Shown here piece after piece: positions 55,363 to 63,647 of a DNA stretch of 64,000 nt. The position numbers and the translations under genes are program-made. A model generated the notes under the pieces. It had not been told where the DNA came from and made no database searches. It was given only the letters and a program-made list of their open reading frames with translations. The stretch's first letter is position 1, and each line of letters begins with the position of its first letter. The stretch is from contig NZ_GL982513.1 in assembly GCF_000220255.1 (NCBI RefSeq), positions 1,820,936 through 1,884,935 of the forward strand. The letters are read 5' to 3'. The DNA comes from Prevotella pallens ATCC 700821. GTDB lineage: Bacteria; Bacteroidota; Bacteroidia; Bacteroidales; Bacteroidaceae.

Positions 55363-57255
55363 ATGAAAAAATGGACGATTGAAGATTCAAAGGAACTCTA
55401 TAACATTAAAGGTTGGGGTGCTTCTTACTTTGGAATCAATGAGGCTGGACATGTTTACGTTACTCCGTGCAAGGATAATAACCAGTTAGATTTGTGCGAG
55501 ATTATGGACGAGCTTGTACTACGTGATGTAACGCCGCCCGTTCTGTTGCGTTTCCCAGACATTCTAGATAATCGTATAGAGAAAATATCGTCGTGTTTCG
55601 AAATTGCAAAGCAGGAATATAACTACGAAGGAGAGAATTTCATAATCTATCCTATTAAAGTTAATCAGATGCAACCAGTAGTTGAAGAGATTATTTCGCA
55701 CGGACGTAAATTCAATTTGGGCTTAGAAGCTGGCTCAAAGCCTGAACTACATGCTGTAATAGCTGTCCAATGTCAAAGTGATTCGCTCATCATCTGCAAC
55801 GGATACAAAGATCAAAGCTATATAGAACTTGCACTCTTAGCACAAAAGATGGGTAAACGCATCTTTATTGTAGTAGAGAAACTTAACGAAATAGATATCA
55901 TAGCAAAAGCTGCTAAGAAACTTAACGTTATGCCTAATATTGGTATTCGTATCAAATTAGCATCTACAGGCTCTGGCAAATGGGCAGAAAGTGGAGGCGA
56001 TGCATCTAAATTTGGTTTAACAGCATCAGAACTTCTACAAGCATTGGAGAAGCTCGATGAAAAAGGATTGCACGATTGCTTACGATTGATACACTTCCAT
56101 ATTGGTTCGCAAATTACGAAGATACGACGTATCCAGACTGCTCTCACCGAAGCAGCACAGTATTATGCCAATCTAAGAAAGATGGGATACAATGTAGATT
56201 TTGTTGACTGTGGAGGTGGATTGGGCGTAGATTACGATGGAACACGCTCTTCTAACAGTGAGAGTTCTGTGAATTATAGCATTCAAGAGTACGTAAACGA
56301 CTGTGTTTCTACCTTTGTAGATGCAGCAAATAAGCACGGAATACCACACCCAAACATTATTACCGAAAGCGGACGTAATGTTGCTGCACACCACTCTATG
56401 CTTATTATAAATGTATTGGAGACAGCTTCGCTACCAGAAATGTCGGAAGAGTTCGAGGCAAAGGAAACAGATCATCAGTTAGTACGAGAACTCTACAAGA
56501 TTTGGGATAATCTAAACTCGCGCAATATGCTTGAAGATTGGCACGATGCAGAACAGATTCGAGAAGAATCGTTAGAACTATTCTCTCATGGAATGGTCGA
56601 TTTGAAAACTCGCGCAGAAATTGAAGCAATGTATTGGAGTGTCTGCCACGAAATAAATACACTATCAAAGGGAATGAAACACGTGCCAGACGAACTGAGA
56701 AACTTAGATAAACTACTGGCAGATAAATATTTCTGCAATTTCTCTCTCTTCCAATCACTTCCCGACAGTTGGGCTATTGACCAACTTTTTCCCGTTATAC
56801 CGATACAACGACTAAACGAACGTCCCACACGAAAAGCCACTTTGCAAGACATTACATGCGATAGTGATGGTAAAATAGCCAATTTCGTGAGCGAGGGACG
56901 CACCAGCCACGTGCTACCTGTACACACTTTGCGACGTGGCGAGCCTTATTATTTAGGCGTTTTCCTCGTTGGTGCATATCAAGAAATACTCGGCGACCTT
57001 CATAATTTGTTTGGAGATACCAATGCGGTGCACCTTTCCGTGAAAGATGGAAGTTATCACATCGACCAAATTATAGATGGAGAAACAGTGGAAGAGGTGC
57101 TCGAATATGTGCAATACAATCCAAAGAAGCTTGTTAGACAGCTCGAAATATGGGTTACAAAAAGCGTTAAGCAAGGAAAAATATCACTCGAAGAAGGAAA
57201 AGAATTCCTCAACAATTATCGAAGTGGACTGTATGGTTATACCTATTTGGAGTAA
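55363..57255 (+). CDS. speA: Biosynthetic arginine decarboxylase
   Basis: SpeA converts arginine to agmatine, the first step of spermidine synthesis by the carboxyspermidine route used in Bacteroidetes. The 630-residue product has the PLP lysine K99 in YPIKVNQ, the fold III barrel with HFHIGSQI near 245-252 and CGGGLGVDYDG near 283-293, and the catalytic C-terminal segment. It is followed at once by a terminator whose stem includes its last codons. Confidence 0.97.
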   Translation: MKKWTIEDSKELYNIKGWGASYFGINEAGHVYVTPCKDNNQLDLCEIMDELVLRDVTPPVLLRFPDILDNRIEKISSCFEIAKQEYNYEGENFIIYPIKVNQMQPVVEEIISHGRKFNLGLEAGSKPELHAVIAVQCQSDSLIICNGYKDQSYIELALLAQKMGKRIFIVVEKLNEIDIIAKAAKKLNVMPNIGIRIKLASTGSGKWAESGGDASKFGLTASELLQALEKLDEKGLHDCLRLIHFHIGSQITKIRRIQTALTEAAQYYANLRKMGYNVDFVDCGGGLGVDYDGTRSSNSESSVNYSIQEYVNDCVSTFVDAANKHGIPHPNIITESGRNVAAHHSMLIINVLETASLPEMSEEFEAKETDHQLVRELYKIWDNLNSRNMLEDWHDAEQIREESLELFSHGMVDLKTRAEIEAMYWSVCHEINTLSKGMKHVPDELRNLDKLLADKYFCNFSLFQSLPDSWAIDQLFPVIPIQRLNERPTRKATLQDITCDSDGKIANFVSEGRTSHVLPVHTLRRGEPYYLGVFLVGAYQEILGDLHNLFGDTNAVHLSVKDGSYHIDQIIDGETVEEVLEYVQYNPKKLVRQLEIWVTKSVKQGKISLEEGKEFLNNYRSGLYGYTYLE

Positions 57256-57284
57256 AATTGCTCCAAATAGGTATTTTATTTTTA
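57241..57284 (+). terminator. Terminator overlapping the speA stop codon
   Basis: ACCTATTTGGAG pairs perfectly with CTCCAAATAGGT around a loop containing the TAA stop codon and is followed by ATTTTATTTTT. The 5' arm is the last four sense codons of speA. Confidence 0.85.
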
Positions 57285-57352
57285 TATGTTAATTATTGTT
57301 CTTTCTTGTATGTTTATTTATTCAGATAACTAACAAAGGTTAAAATATAGTA

Positions 57353-57360
57353 CTTTTGCA
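57353..57360 (+). promoter_or_regulatory. Promoter -7 box for the sigma-factor operon
   Basis: TACTTTTG followed by GCATAG lies 50 bp upstream of the sigma-factor ATG. Confidence 0.5.
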
Positions 57361-57410
57361 TAGTATTCTGTAACTTCACCCCACACTTATTCGTCGTTGT
57401 AATAGAGAGT

Positions 57411-57920
57411 ATGGAAAAAGTTAGCTTCCGAAACGATGTCTTGCCATTGAAGAATCAACTCTTCAGATTGGCCCTCCGCATAACCCTCAATAAGGAAGAA
57501 GCCGAGGATATAGTACAAGACACACTGATAAAAGTTTGGAACAAACGATACGAATGGGGCACCATTGATTCCATAGAGGCCTATAGCTTACGAATATGCA
57601 GAAACCTTTCGCTTGACAGAATGAAGAAGCGAGACAACCAAAATGGCTCTTTGGAAGAAGAACAACCCAACCAAGAACTACTCTCAACACCACAAGACCG
57701 CCTGATAGCTCAGGATAGGTTGCGTGTAGTGAAAGAGATTGTAAACTCTCTGCCCGAAAAACAGCGTGTATGTATGCAACTACGCGACTTTGAAGGTAAG
57801 CAATATAAAGAAATTGCAATCGTCTTAGGCATAACAGAAGAACAAGTAAAAACAAACATCTTCCGTGCACGCCAAACTGTAAAACAACAATTTCAGAAAA
57901 TAGAACAATATGGATTATAA
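57411..57920 (+). CDS. ECF-type RNA polymerase sigma factor
   Basis: The 169-residue protein has sigma region 2 (LRITLNKEEAEDIVQDTLIK near 22-41, WNKRYEW) and region 4 (LPEKQRVCMQLRDFEGKQYKEIA near 115-137, then a helix-turn-helix ITEEQVKTNIFRARQ), with no region 3, as in ECF sigmas. Its gene overlaps the next by 11 bp, so it is co-translated with the small membrane protein, which probably holds it inactive. Its regulon is not shown; no typical FecR is present. Confidence 0.92.
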   Translation: MEKVSFRNDVLPLKNQLFRLALRITLNKEEAEDIVQDTLIKVWNKRYEWGTIDSIEAYSLRICRNLSLDRMKKRDNQNGSLEEEQPNQELLSTPQDRLIAQDRLRVVKEIVNSLPEKQRVCMQLRDFEGKQYKEIAIVLGITEEQVKTNIFRARQTVKQQFQKIEQYGL

Positions 57921-58389
57921 GTACATCGAACAATTATTGGAACGCTACTGGCGTTGCGAAACTTCGCTGCAAGAGGAGGAAATATTGCGATTATTCTTCT
58001 CTCAAGAGGAGGTTCCTACCAATTTGGTGCCTTACAAAGACTTGTTTATCTACGAACAGGAACAAAAGGAAACCGATATATTGGGCGATGACTTTAACCA
58101 AAAGATACTCGAGAAGGTAAATGGAGACCAGCCCGTAAAGGCTCGCACCATTACAATGCGCAAACGTTTAATGCCTCTCTTCAAAGCGGCAGCAGTTGTT
58201 GCCATTTTGCTAACATTGCAAAATGCACTACAAGAAACTTTCACGAGTACGACGCCTTCGGCTCAACAATCTGTTGAGGTGCCACACGCAAACAAGGAAG
58301 CTAAAGGTCCGGCTGTGGCAAAAGCTGACTCAACCAAAATAGATTCAACCCAGAAGGTTAGCACTATCACCGATACAGAATATAATTAA
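57910..58389 (+). CDS. Small single-pass membrane protein, probable partner (anti-sigma-like) of the ECF sigma factor
   Basis: The 159-residue protein has an N-terminal cytosolic helical part (residues 1-90, with DYKYIEQLLERYWRCETSLQ and EEEILRLFF), one membrane helix near 97-113 and a Ser/Thr/Lys-rich extracytoplasmic tail. This is the layout of Bacteroidetes single-pass anti-sigma-like proteins coded after an ECF sigma gene. The anti-sigma role is inferred from topology and the 11-bp gene overlap. Confidence 0.7.
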   Translation: MDYKYIEQLLERYWRCETSLQEEEILRLFFSQEEVPTNLVPYKDLFIYEQEQKETDILGDDFNQKILEKVNGDQPVKARTITMRKRLMPLFKAAAVVAILLTLQNALQETFTSTTPSAQQSVEVPHANKEAKGPAVAKADSTKIDSTQKVSTITDTEYN

Positions 58390-58494
58390 AAGAAATATCA
58401 TTTTAATGCTTTCTCTATAAAACAAATCATTTTCTAATAAAACAAGTTCGAAACTGCGAAGTTTCATTTCTCAAATTTTTTATGACAACAGACG

Positions 58495-58529
58495 AAAACC
58501 GGTATCTTTCGATGCCGGTTTTTCTTTTT
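58495..58529 (+). terminator. Rho-independent terminator after the sigma-factor operon
   Basis: AAAACCGGTATC pairs with GATGCCGGTTTT (one G-T pair) around TTTC and is followed by a T-rich run. It lies about 105 bp after the stop codon. Confidence 0.85.
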
Positions 58530-59282
58530 CCCCACTACTATTCTACCAAAGCTAAATAGCATAAAGATATGTTTTAGTTGAAAATAGGTGAATGGTATAT
58601 AAGCAACGCCTACTGTTTATTAGCCAAGCAAATAGAATGTTTCAGATGACTAAAAACAACTGTCTGCTATAGTTACTTTCATGTCAGATATCTATCAGTT
58701 GAATCTTAGATATCTGTCAATTTAGTTTTAGATATCTGTCAGTTGAATTTTAGATATCTGTCAGTAGCGTTTCAGATATCTGTCAGTTGAATTTTAGATA
58801 TCTGTCAGTAGCGTTTCAGATATCTGTCAGTTTTTCCCAGCTTTCACTAGACACTTCTTAGTTATATTAGCTACTTCTGCAGATATTTTCTTATTATGCC
58901 TGCTGAATAGTTAGACACAAGTGAACAATTCATACTGAAATAATAAGCACTTAGTCTTACTGGACACGCAAGAACTCATAGTTTGTTTATTTGGCAAAAC
59001 CAGACAAACTACTCTTTTTATTATCTCATATTATAATACTTCAAAGATATTTGTTCAGATGAGAATTATAAAACCTACAACTTATGGAATTGAGATATAG
59101 AATACATCAATAAAAAAATTAAAGATATGCACCATTCAGAAAATAAAAATTATAGAATTATGAACCCGAATCCTACTTACCTATCATTCTTACTATCGCA
59201 TTATTTTCATTTTAAAGTAACAAACTGATGCAATAGCCACAAAACCAAAAACTTGTTTGCAAACATATATTATATGAATGAT
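58530..59282. other. 753-bp non-coding region with the longest AGATATCT array
   Basis: No gene is visible between the sigma-operon terminator and the DUF1599 promoter. It holds the seven-unit array and both conserved flanks of the dispersed element: CAAATAGAATGTTTCAGATG from about 58629 and AGATGAGAATTATAAA at 59057-59072. Confidence 0.7.
58686..58825. repeat. AGATATCT array, copy 4 (seven units, 22-bp period)
   Basis: AGATATCT occurs at 58686, 58708, 58730, 58752, 58774, 58796 and 58818, each exactly 22 bp from the last. Spacers alternate between two versions (GTCAGTTGAATTTT and GTCAGTAGCGTTTC), which suggests expansion by duplication of a 44-bp double unit. Confidence 0.95.
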
Positions 59283-59313
59283 TTTGTTAGTTCGTATATT
59301 TTCTGTATTTTTG
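59283..59313 (+). promoter_or_regulatory. Promoter of the DUF1599-tpiA-folE operon
   Basis: TTTG at 59283-59286, a 19-bp spacer and TATTTTTG at 59306-59313 match the consensus. The DUF1599 ATG is 22 bp further on. Confidence 0.75.
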
Positions 59314-59335
59314 CATTGTAAATAGAATATCCACT

Positions 59336-59887
59336 ATGTCTGAACAGATAACAAAGACTAATCAAGAGTTTAAAGAAGTTTTAAGCGAATGCAAGGCACT
59401 CTTCTACAAGAAGCTACACGATTATGGTGCTTCGTGGAGAATACTGCGTCCGTCATCGCTTACCGATCAACTATTTATAAAAGCGAAACGTATTCGTTCT
59501 ATAGAGATAACGAACGAGAACCATGTTGGTGAAAGCGTTAGAGGAGAATTTATAGCCCTTATCAATTATGGAATAATTGGCTTGATACAACTAACACACC
59601 CATTTGTCGATACAGTGGATATTTCTCCAGACGAAGCAACAAAGCTCTACGAACAATACGAAAAAGCTACTTATGAACTAATGTTAAAGAAGAATCACGA
59701 CTATGGCGAGGCATGGCGAGATATGCGCATAAGTAGCTACACCGACTTTATTCTCACAAAAATAGAACGTGTGAAAGAAATAGAGAACATAAAGGGTGCT
59801 ACTTTGGTGAGCGAAGGTATAGATGCAAACTATATGGATATTATTATTTACGCAGTATTTGGAGCTATAAAACTAAGAGATGAGTAG
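59336..59887 (+). CDS. DUF1599 domain protein (nucleotide modification associated domain 1)
   Basis: The 183-residue protein consists of two tandem copies of one unit: [30 protein letters not shown] near 24-53 and [30 protein letters not shown] near 116-145. This duplicated pattern is DUF1599, a domain linked by genome context to nucleotide modification and also common as a housekeeping gene in Bacteroidetes. Biochemical function is unknown. It heads an operon and overlaps the next gene by 8 bp. Confidence 0.85.
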   Translation: MSEQITKTNQEFKEVLSECKALFYKKLHDYGASWRILRPSSLTDQLFIKAKRIRSIEITNENHVGESVRGEFIALINYGIIGLIQLTHPFVDTVDISPDEATKLYEQYEKATYELMLKKNHDYGEAWRDMRISSYTDFILTKIERVKEIENIKGATLVSEGIDANYMDIIIYAVFGAIKLRDE

Positions 59888-62000
59888 ACTAAAATCAATA
59901 TTAGTAAACATCTGTAGGCTTTTACTTGCCATCACATTTATTTTCTCTGGATTTGTAAAAGCAATAGACCCGCTCGGTTCACAATATAAGATAGGCGACT
60001 ATCTTACAGCTTTAGGTATGGCGGGGAAGATACCTGAATGGGTGCAACTAATACTCTCCATATCGCTTTCTGGTGCAGAATTTACGTTGGGAATATTACT
60101 TCTATTAGCAATTCGCCGACGTTTGGTAAGCAAATTGGCATTTGTGCTAATGTTAGGAATGACATTAATAACATTGTGGCTCACTATTAGCAACCCTATA
60201 CAAGACTGTGGTTGTTTTGGCGATGCTATACACCTTACAAATAGCCAGACATTTATAAAGAACTTAGTACTGCTCGTTGCCTCAATAGTCGTTATGCGGT
60301 TGCCACTCTATCAGGTACGCTTTATTTCTAAAACCAATCAATGGATAGCAACCTACTTCACAATGATATTCATAGTTATAGTGTCGCTACTAAGTCTTTA
60401 CCACTTGCCTTTGTTCGATTTTAGACCATATTATATAGGACAGAATATTCTGAAAGGAATGCAAATACCCAAAGGAGCAAAGCAAACAAAATATAAAACA
60501 ACATTTATTTGCACCAAGAATGGAGTTCAGAAAGAGTTTAACGAAAATAATTATCCTTACAACGATAGCACGTGGGTATTTGTAGATACAAAACAAGAAG
60601 TAATAGAGAAAGGATACGAGCCACCTATTCACGACTTCTCCATCACTGATGAAAAGACAGGAGAAGACCTTACAGAACAGATCTTAAATAAAGACGGATA
60701 TACCTTCTTGCTTGTATCGCCTATGCTCGAAGTAGCACAAGACAGAAACTTTGGCGATATTGAAGGCATATACGAATATGCAAAAGAAAACGGATATGCT
60801 TTCTATGGGCTCACAGCAAGTACCGATAAAGGCATAAAACATTGGCGCGATATAACAGGAGCCGAATATCCTTTTTATGTTACCGATGGCACAACATTGA
60901 AAACAATGATAAGAAGCAATCCTGGACTATTATTGCTCTATAAGGGAACTATAATAAACAAGTGGAATCACAACGATATACCAAAGGTTGCAGAACTAAA
61001 TGCACCTTTAAACTTGCTTACTATTGGGCACGAACCAGAAAGTAGTACGTGGAAGAAAATACTAACAATGATACTCTGTTACGTGCTCCCACTAATACTA
61101 CTTATTGTTGCCGACCGTTTCTGGGCATGGACAAAATGGGTACAGAAACGCGAGAAATGGATAAAAGAGAAAGAACAAAGGCTCTTAAAGAACGAACAAA
61201 GTAAGAAACTTTATCAACTTTTAAAACGTAAAAGAAATATGAGAAAGAAAATTGTAGCAGGCAATTGGAAGATGAACGAGACCCTGCAAGAAGGTGTTGC
61301 ATTAGCAAAAGAGATTAATGACGCATTGAAGGCAGACAAACCAAACTGTGATGTTGTAATCTGCACTCCTTTCATTCACTTAGCAAGTGTAGCTGATGTA
61401 TTGGATAAAGAATTAGTAAAGCTGGGTGCTGAAAACTGCGCTGATAAAGAAAAAGGTGCTTACACTGGCGAGGTTTCTGCTGCAATGGTAAAGAGCACAG
61501 GTGCAGAATATGTTATACTCGGACACTCTGAGCGTCGCCAATACTATGGCGAAACAGCCGAAATACTGAAAGAGAAAGTAGAATTGGCTCTTGCTAATGG
61601 ACTTAAGATCATTTTCTGCTGTGGTGAAACATTAGAAGAACGTGAGGCTAACAAGCAGAATGAAGTGGTAAAGGCTGAACTCGAAGGCTCTGTTTTCCAT
61701 CTCAGTGCAGAGGCTTGGAAGAATATTATACTTGCATACGAGCCAATTTGGGCTATCGGGACTGGTAAAACTGCAACATCAGACCAGGCAGAAGAGATGC
61801 TTGCATACATTCGTTCTATCGTAGCAGAAAAATATGGTAAAGATGCTGCAAGCGAAACAAGTATTCTTTATGGTGGAAGCTGCAAAGCAAGTAATGCACC
61901 AGAATTATTTTCTAAGCCTAATATTGATGGTGGCTTGATAGGTGGAGCATCTTTAAAAGCTGCCGATTTCAAAGGCATTATCGATGCTTGGAAAAAGTAA
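59880..62000 (+). CDS. tpiA: In-frame fusion of a BT_3928-like DoxX membrane protein and triosephosphate isomerase
   Basis: Residues 1-453 form a DoxX-like membrane protein: four N-terminal helices, a CGCFGD motif near 116-121, an extracytoplasmic thioredoxin-like region with a further helix near 395-415, and a basic C-terminal tail. Residues 454-706 are a complete triosephosphate isomerase starting [14 protein letters not shown], with catalytic His (HSERR), Glu in [12 protein letters not shown] and the phosphate loop GGLIGGASL. In other Bacteroidales these are two adjacent genes; here no stop codon separates them. An internal ATG at 61239 after an A-rich stretch could also start free TPI. 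TPI interconverts dihydroxyacetone phosphate and glyceraldehyde 3-phosphate in glycolysis. Confidence 0.88.
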   Translation: MSRLKSILVNICRLLLAITFIFSGFVKAIDPLGSQYKIGDYLTALGMAGKIPEWVQLILSISLSGAEFTLGILLLLAIRRRLVSKLAFVLMLGMTLITLWLTISNPIQDCGCFGDAIHLTNSQTFIKNLVLLVASIVVMRLPLYQVRFISKTNQWIATYFTMIFIVIVSLLSLYHLPLFDFRPYYIGQNILKGMQIPKGAKQTKYKTTFICTKNGVQKEFNENNYPYNDSTWVFVDTKQEVIEKGYEPPIHDFSITDEKTGEDLTEQILNKDGYTFLLVSPMLEVAQDRNFGDIEGIYEYAKENGYAFYGLTASTDKGIKHWRDITGAEYPFYVTDGTTLKTMIRSNPGLLLLYKGTIINKWNHNDIPKVAELNAPLNLLTIGHEPESSTWKKILTMILCYVLPLILLIVADRFWAWTKWVQKREKWIKEKEQRLLKNEQSKKLYQLLKRKRNMRKKIVAGNWKMNETLQEGVALAKEINDALKADKPNCDVVICTPFIHLASVADVLDKELVKLGAENCADKEKGAYTGEVSAAMVKSTGAEYVILGHSERRQYYGETAEILKEKVELALANGLKIIFCCGETLEEREANKQNEVVKAELEGSVFHLSAEAWKNIILAYEPIWAIGTGKTATSDQAEEMLAYIRSIVAEKYGKDAASETSILYGGSCKASNAPELFSKPNIDGGLIGGASLKAADFKGIIDAWKK

Positions 62001-62018
62001 AAACAAATAGATAAAATA

Positions 62019-62057
62019 CCTGAGGGTCGCTAATTGCAAGTATTGGCGATTCTCAGG
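62019..62057 (+). promoter_or_regulatory. Intercistronic hairpin between tpiA and the SPOR gene
   Basis: CCTGAGGGTCGC pairs with GCGATTCTCAGG (one mismatch) around a 15-nt loop, with no T-tract. It ends 21 bp before the SPOR ATG and may stabilise the tpiA message or limit downstream expression. Confidence 0.5.
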
Positions 62058-62078
62058 CACTTTATAGAAATAAAAGAA

Positions 62079-62747
62079 ATGAAGAAATTCCTTGTTATAT
62101 TGGTCGTTGCATTCCTTAGATGTTTAGCAATAGGAGCACAGGGCACGGTTACAGTTACCCAGAGCGAGGATATTGATGCTCTGGTAAATGGAAAGAAAAA
62201 TGCCAAAATAAACAAAAAGAAACAACAGCCACAATCGCAAGGGACAGTGCGAAAGCCTTCTATGCCATCTATTTCTACTCCACGAGTAGAGCCCAGAATA
62301 ACACCTCCAGATATTTCTTCCTCTCCTAATACAGAAGCTTACCCACGAACGAAACTTGTACGAAAGAAAGTACGTCGTGCATTGGTAGACCCTATTGACG
62401 GTACTGCTGTAAAACAAACTGTAACAAAACGAGTATGGAAAGGTATTAAAAAGGTGAGAGGTTTTAGAGTGTTAGCATATTCAGGTGGAAATACAAGAGT
62501 AGCCAGGCAAGAAGCTGAACGATGGGGACAAAAGGCTAAAGAAATTCTACAGACAGAACCTATATATGTTCATTTCTATTCTCCTCGTTGGATGTGCCAG
62601 ATAGGAAATTACACAAGCTACGAACAAGCACGAAAGGTGATGAGGCGTTTAAAGAAAGAAGGCTTTACCCAAGCAAACGTTATAAGAACGATGGTTACAA
62701 TAGAAACGACCAAAGTGATAGGCGATACATACGATATGGATTATTAA
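62079..62747 (+). CDS. SPOR domain protein, secreted
   Basis: I start the gene at the ATG at 62079 (MKKFLVILVVAFLRCLAIGAQG), which gives a signal peptide; the open frame begins at 62034 inside a hairpin. The 222-residue protein has a Pro/Lys-rich linker (about 35-105) and a C-terminal SPOR domain (about 135-215; GFRVLAYSGGNTRVARQEAE, VHFYSPRWMCQIGNYTSYEQ, KKEGFTQANVI). SPOR domains bind septal peptidoglycan lacking stem peptides. It is third in the DUF1599-tpiA-folE operon. Confidence 0.85.
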   Translation: MKKFLVILVVAFLRCLAIGAQGTVTVTQSEDIDALVNGKKNAKINKKKQQPQSQGTVRKPSMPSISTPRVEPRITPPDISSSPNTEAYPRTKLVRKKVRRALVDPIDGTAVKQTVTKRVWKGIKKVRGFRVLAYSGGNTRVARQEAERWGQKAKEILQTEPIYVHFYSPRWMCQIGNYTSYEQARKVMRRLKKEGFTQANVIRTMVTIETTKVIGDTYDMDY

Positions 62748-62993
62748 TCTGCTTCATTCTATATTGCCAAACAGACACTTTAAATCAGGCAACTAACTTC
62801 AAGAAATGGTCAGCCAAATTCAGAAATCAGTCGACTATTTTTGTTTTGTTAGACGAGCGAACTACTTTCATCAGACAGTAGAATAAGCCTTAACAAACAA
62901 ATGAATAGGTTTCACCTATAGAAATAGTTCGTCTTAGATGACTGAACAAACATTATTATAAGATAATTTTATACGATTTACCCAGAACTAACA

Positions 62994-63587
62994 ATGAAAT
63001 CAAACATTGAATTTCGCGAAGGTCTTGATGAACTCGCAGGACATTACCGACACGTATTGCAGCTTTTAGGAGAGAATCCAGACAGAGAAGGACTCGAAAA
63101 GACGCCAATGCGTGTAGCTAAAGCTATGCAAGTACTGACACGCGGTTACACACAAGATCCACAAAAGGTGCTCACCGATGCACTGTTTGCAGAAGAATAC
63201 AACCAAATGGTGATTGTAAAAGATATCGATTTCTTCTCTATGTGCGAACACCACATGTTGCCTTTCTATGGCAAAGCACACGTCGCATACATTCCCAATG
63301 GATACATTACAGGCTTAAGCAAGGTGGCACGTGTAGTAGATATATTCAGCCATCGCCTACAAGTACAGGAAAGATTAACCCAACAAATAAAGGATTGCAT
63401 ACAAGACACATTGCACCCACTAGGTACAATGGTTGTGATAGAAGCAAAACACATGTGTATGCAGATGCGTGGTGTAGAGAAACAAAACTCCATAACAACT
63501 ACTAGTGCATTTAGCGGAGCATTCAATCAAGCAAAAACACGCGAAGAGTTTATGAACCTTGTACACTCCGACAAGATGCGTATATAA
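62994..63587 (+). CDS. folE: GTP cyclohydrolase I
   Basis: FolE converts GTP to dihydroneopterin triphosphate for folate and related pterins. The 197-residue product has the zinc site in [20 protein letters not shown] near 81-100 and the second Cys in [12 protein letters not shown] near 150-161, plus [17 protein letters not shown] near 28-44. A 246-bp gap without recognised signals separates it from the SPOR gene. Confidence 0.97.
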   Translation: MKSNIEFREGLDELAGHYRHVLQLLGENPDREGLEKTPMRVAKAMQVLTRGYTQDPQKVLTDALFAEEYNQMVIVKDIDFFSMCEHHMLPFYGKAHVAYIPNGYITGLSKVARVVDIFSHRLQVQERLTQQIKDCIQDTLHPLGTMVVIEAKHMCMQMRGVEKQNSITTTSAFSGAFNQAKTREEFMNLVHSDKMRI

Positions 63588-63647
63588 ATAGACCATTGAT
63601 AAGAAAGAAATTGTTGAATCAATAAGAATAGAACAAAACATAATAAT

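Noticed and set aside
58686..58825. CRISPR array reading of the 22-bp repeats
   Set aside because: The period is far too short for repeat plus spacer, the conserved core is only 8-12 bp, spacers are nearly identical, and no cas gene is present.
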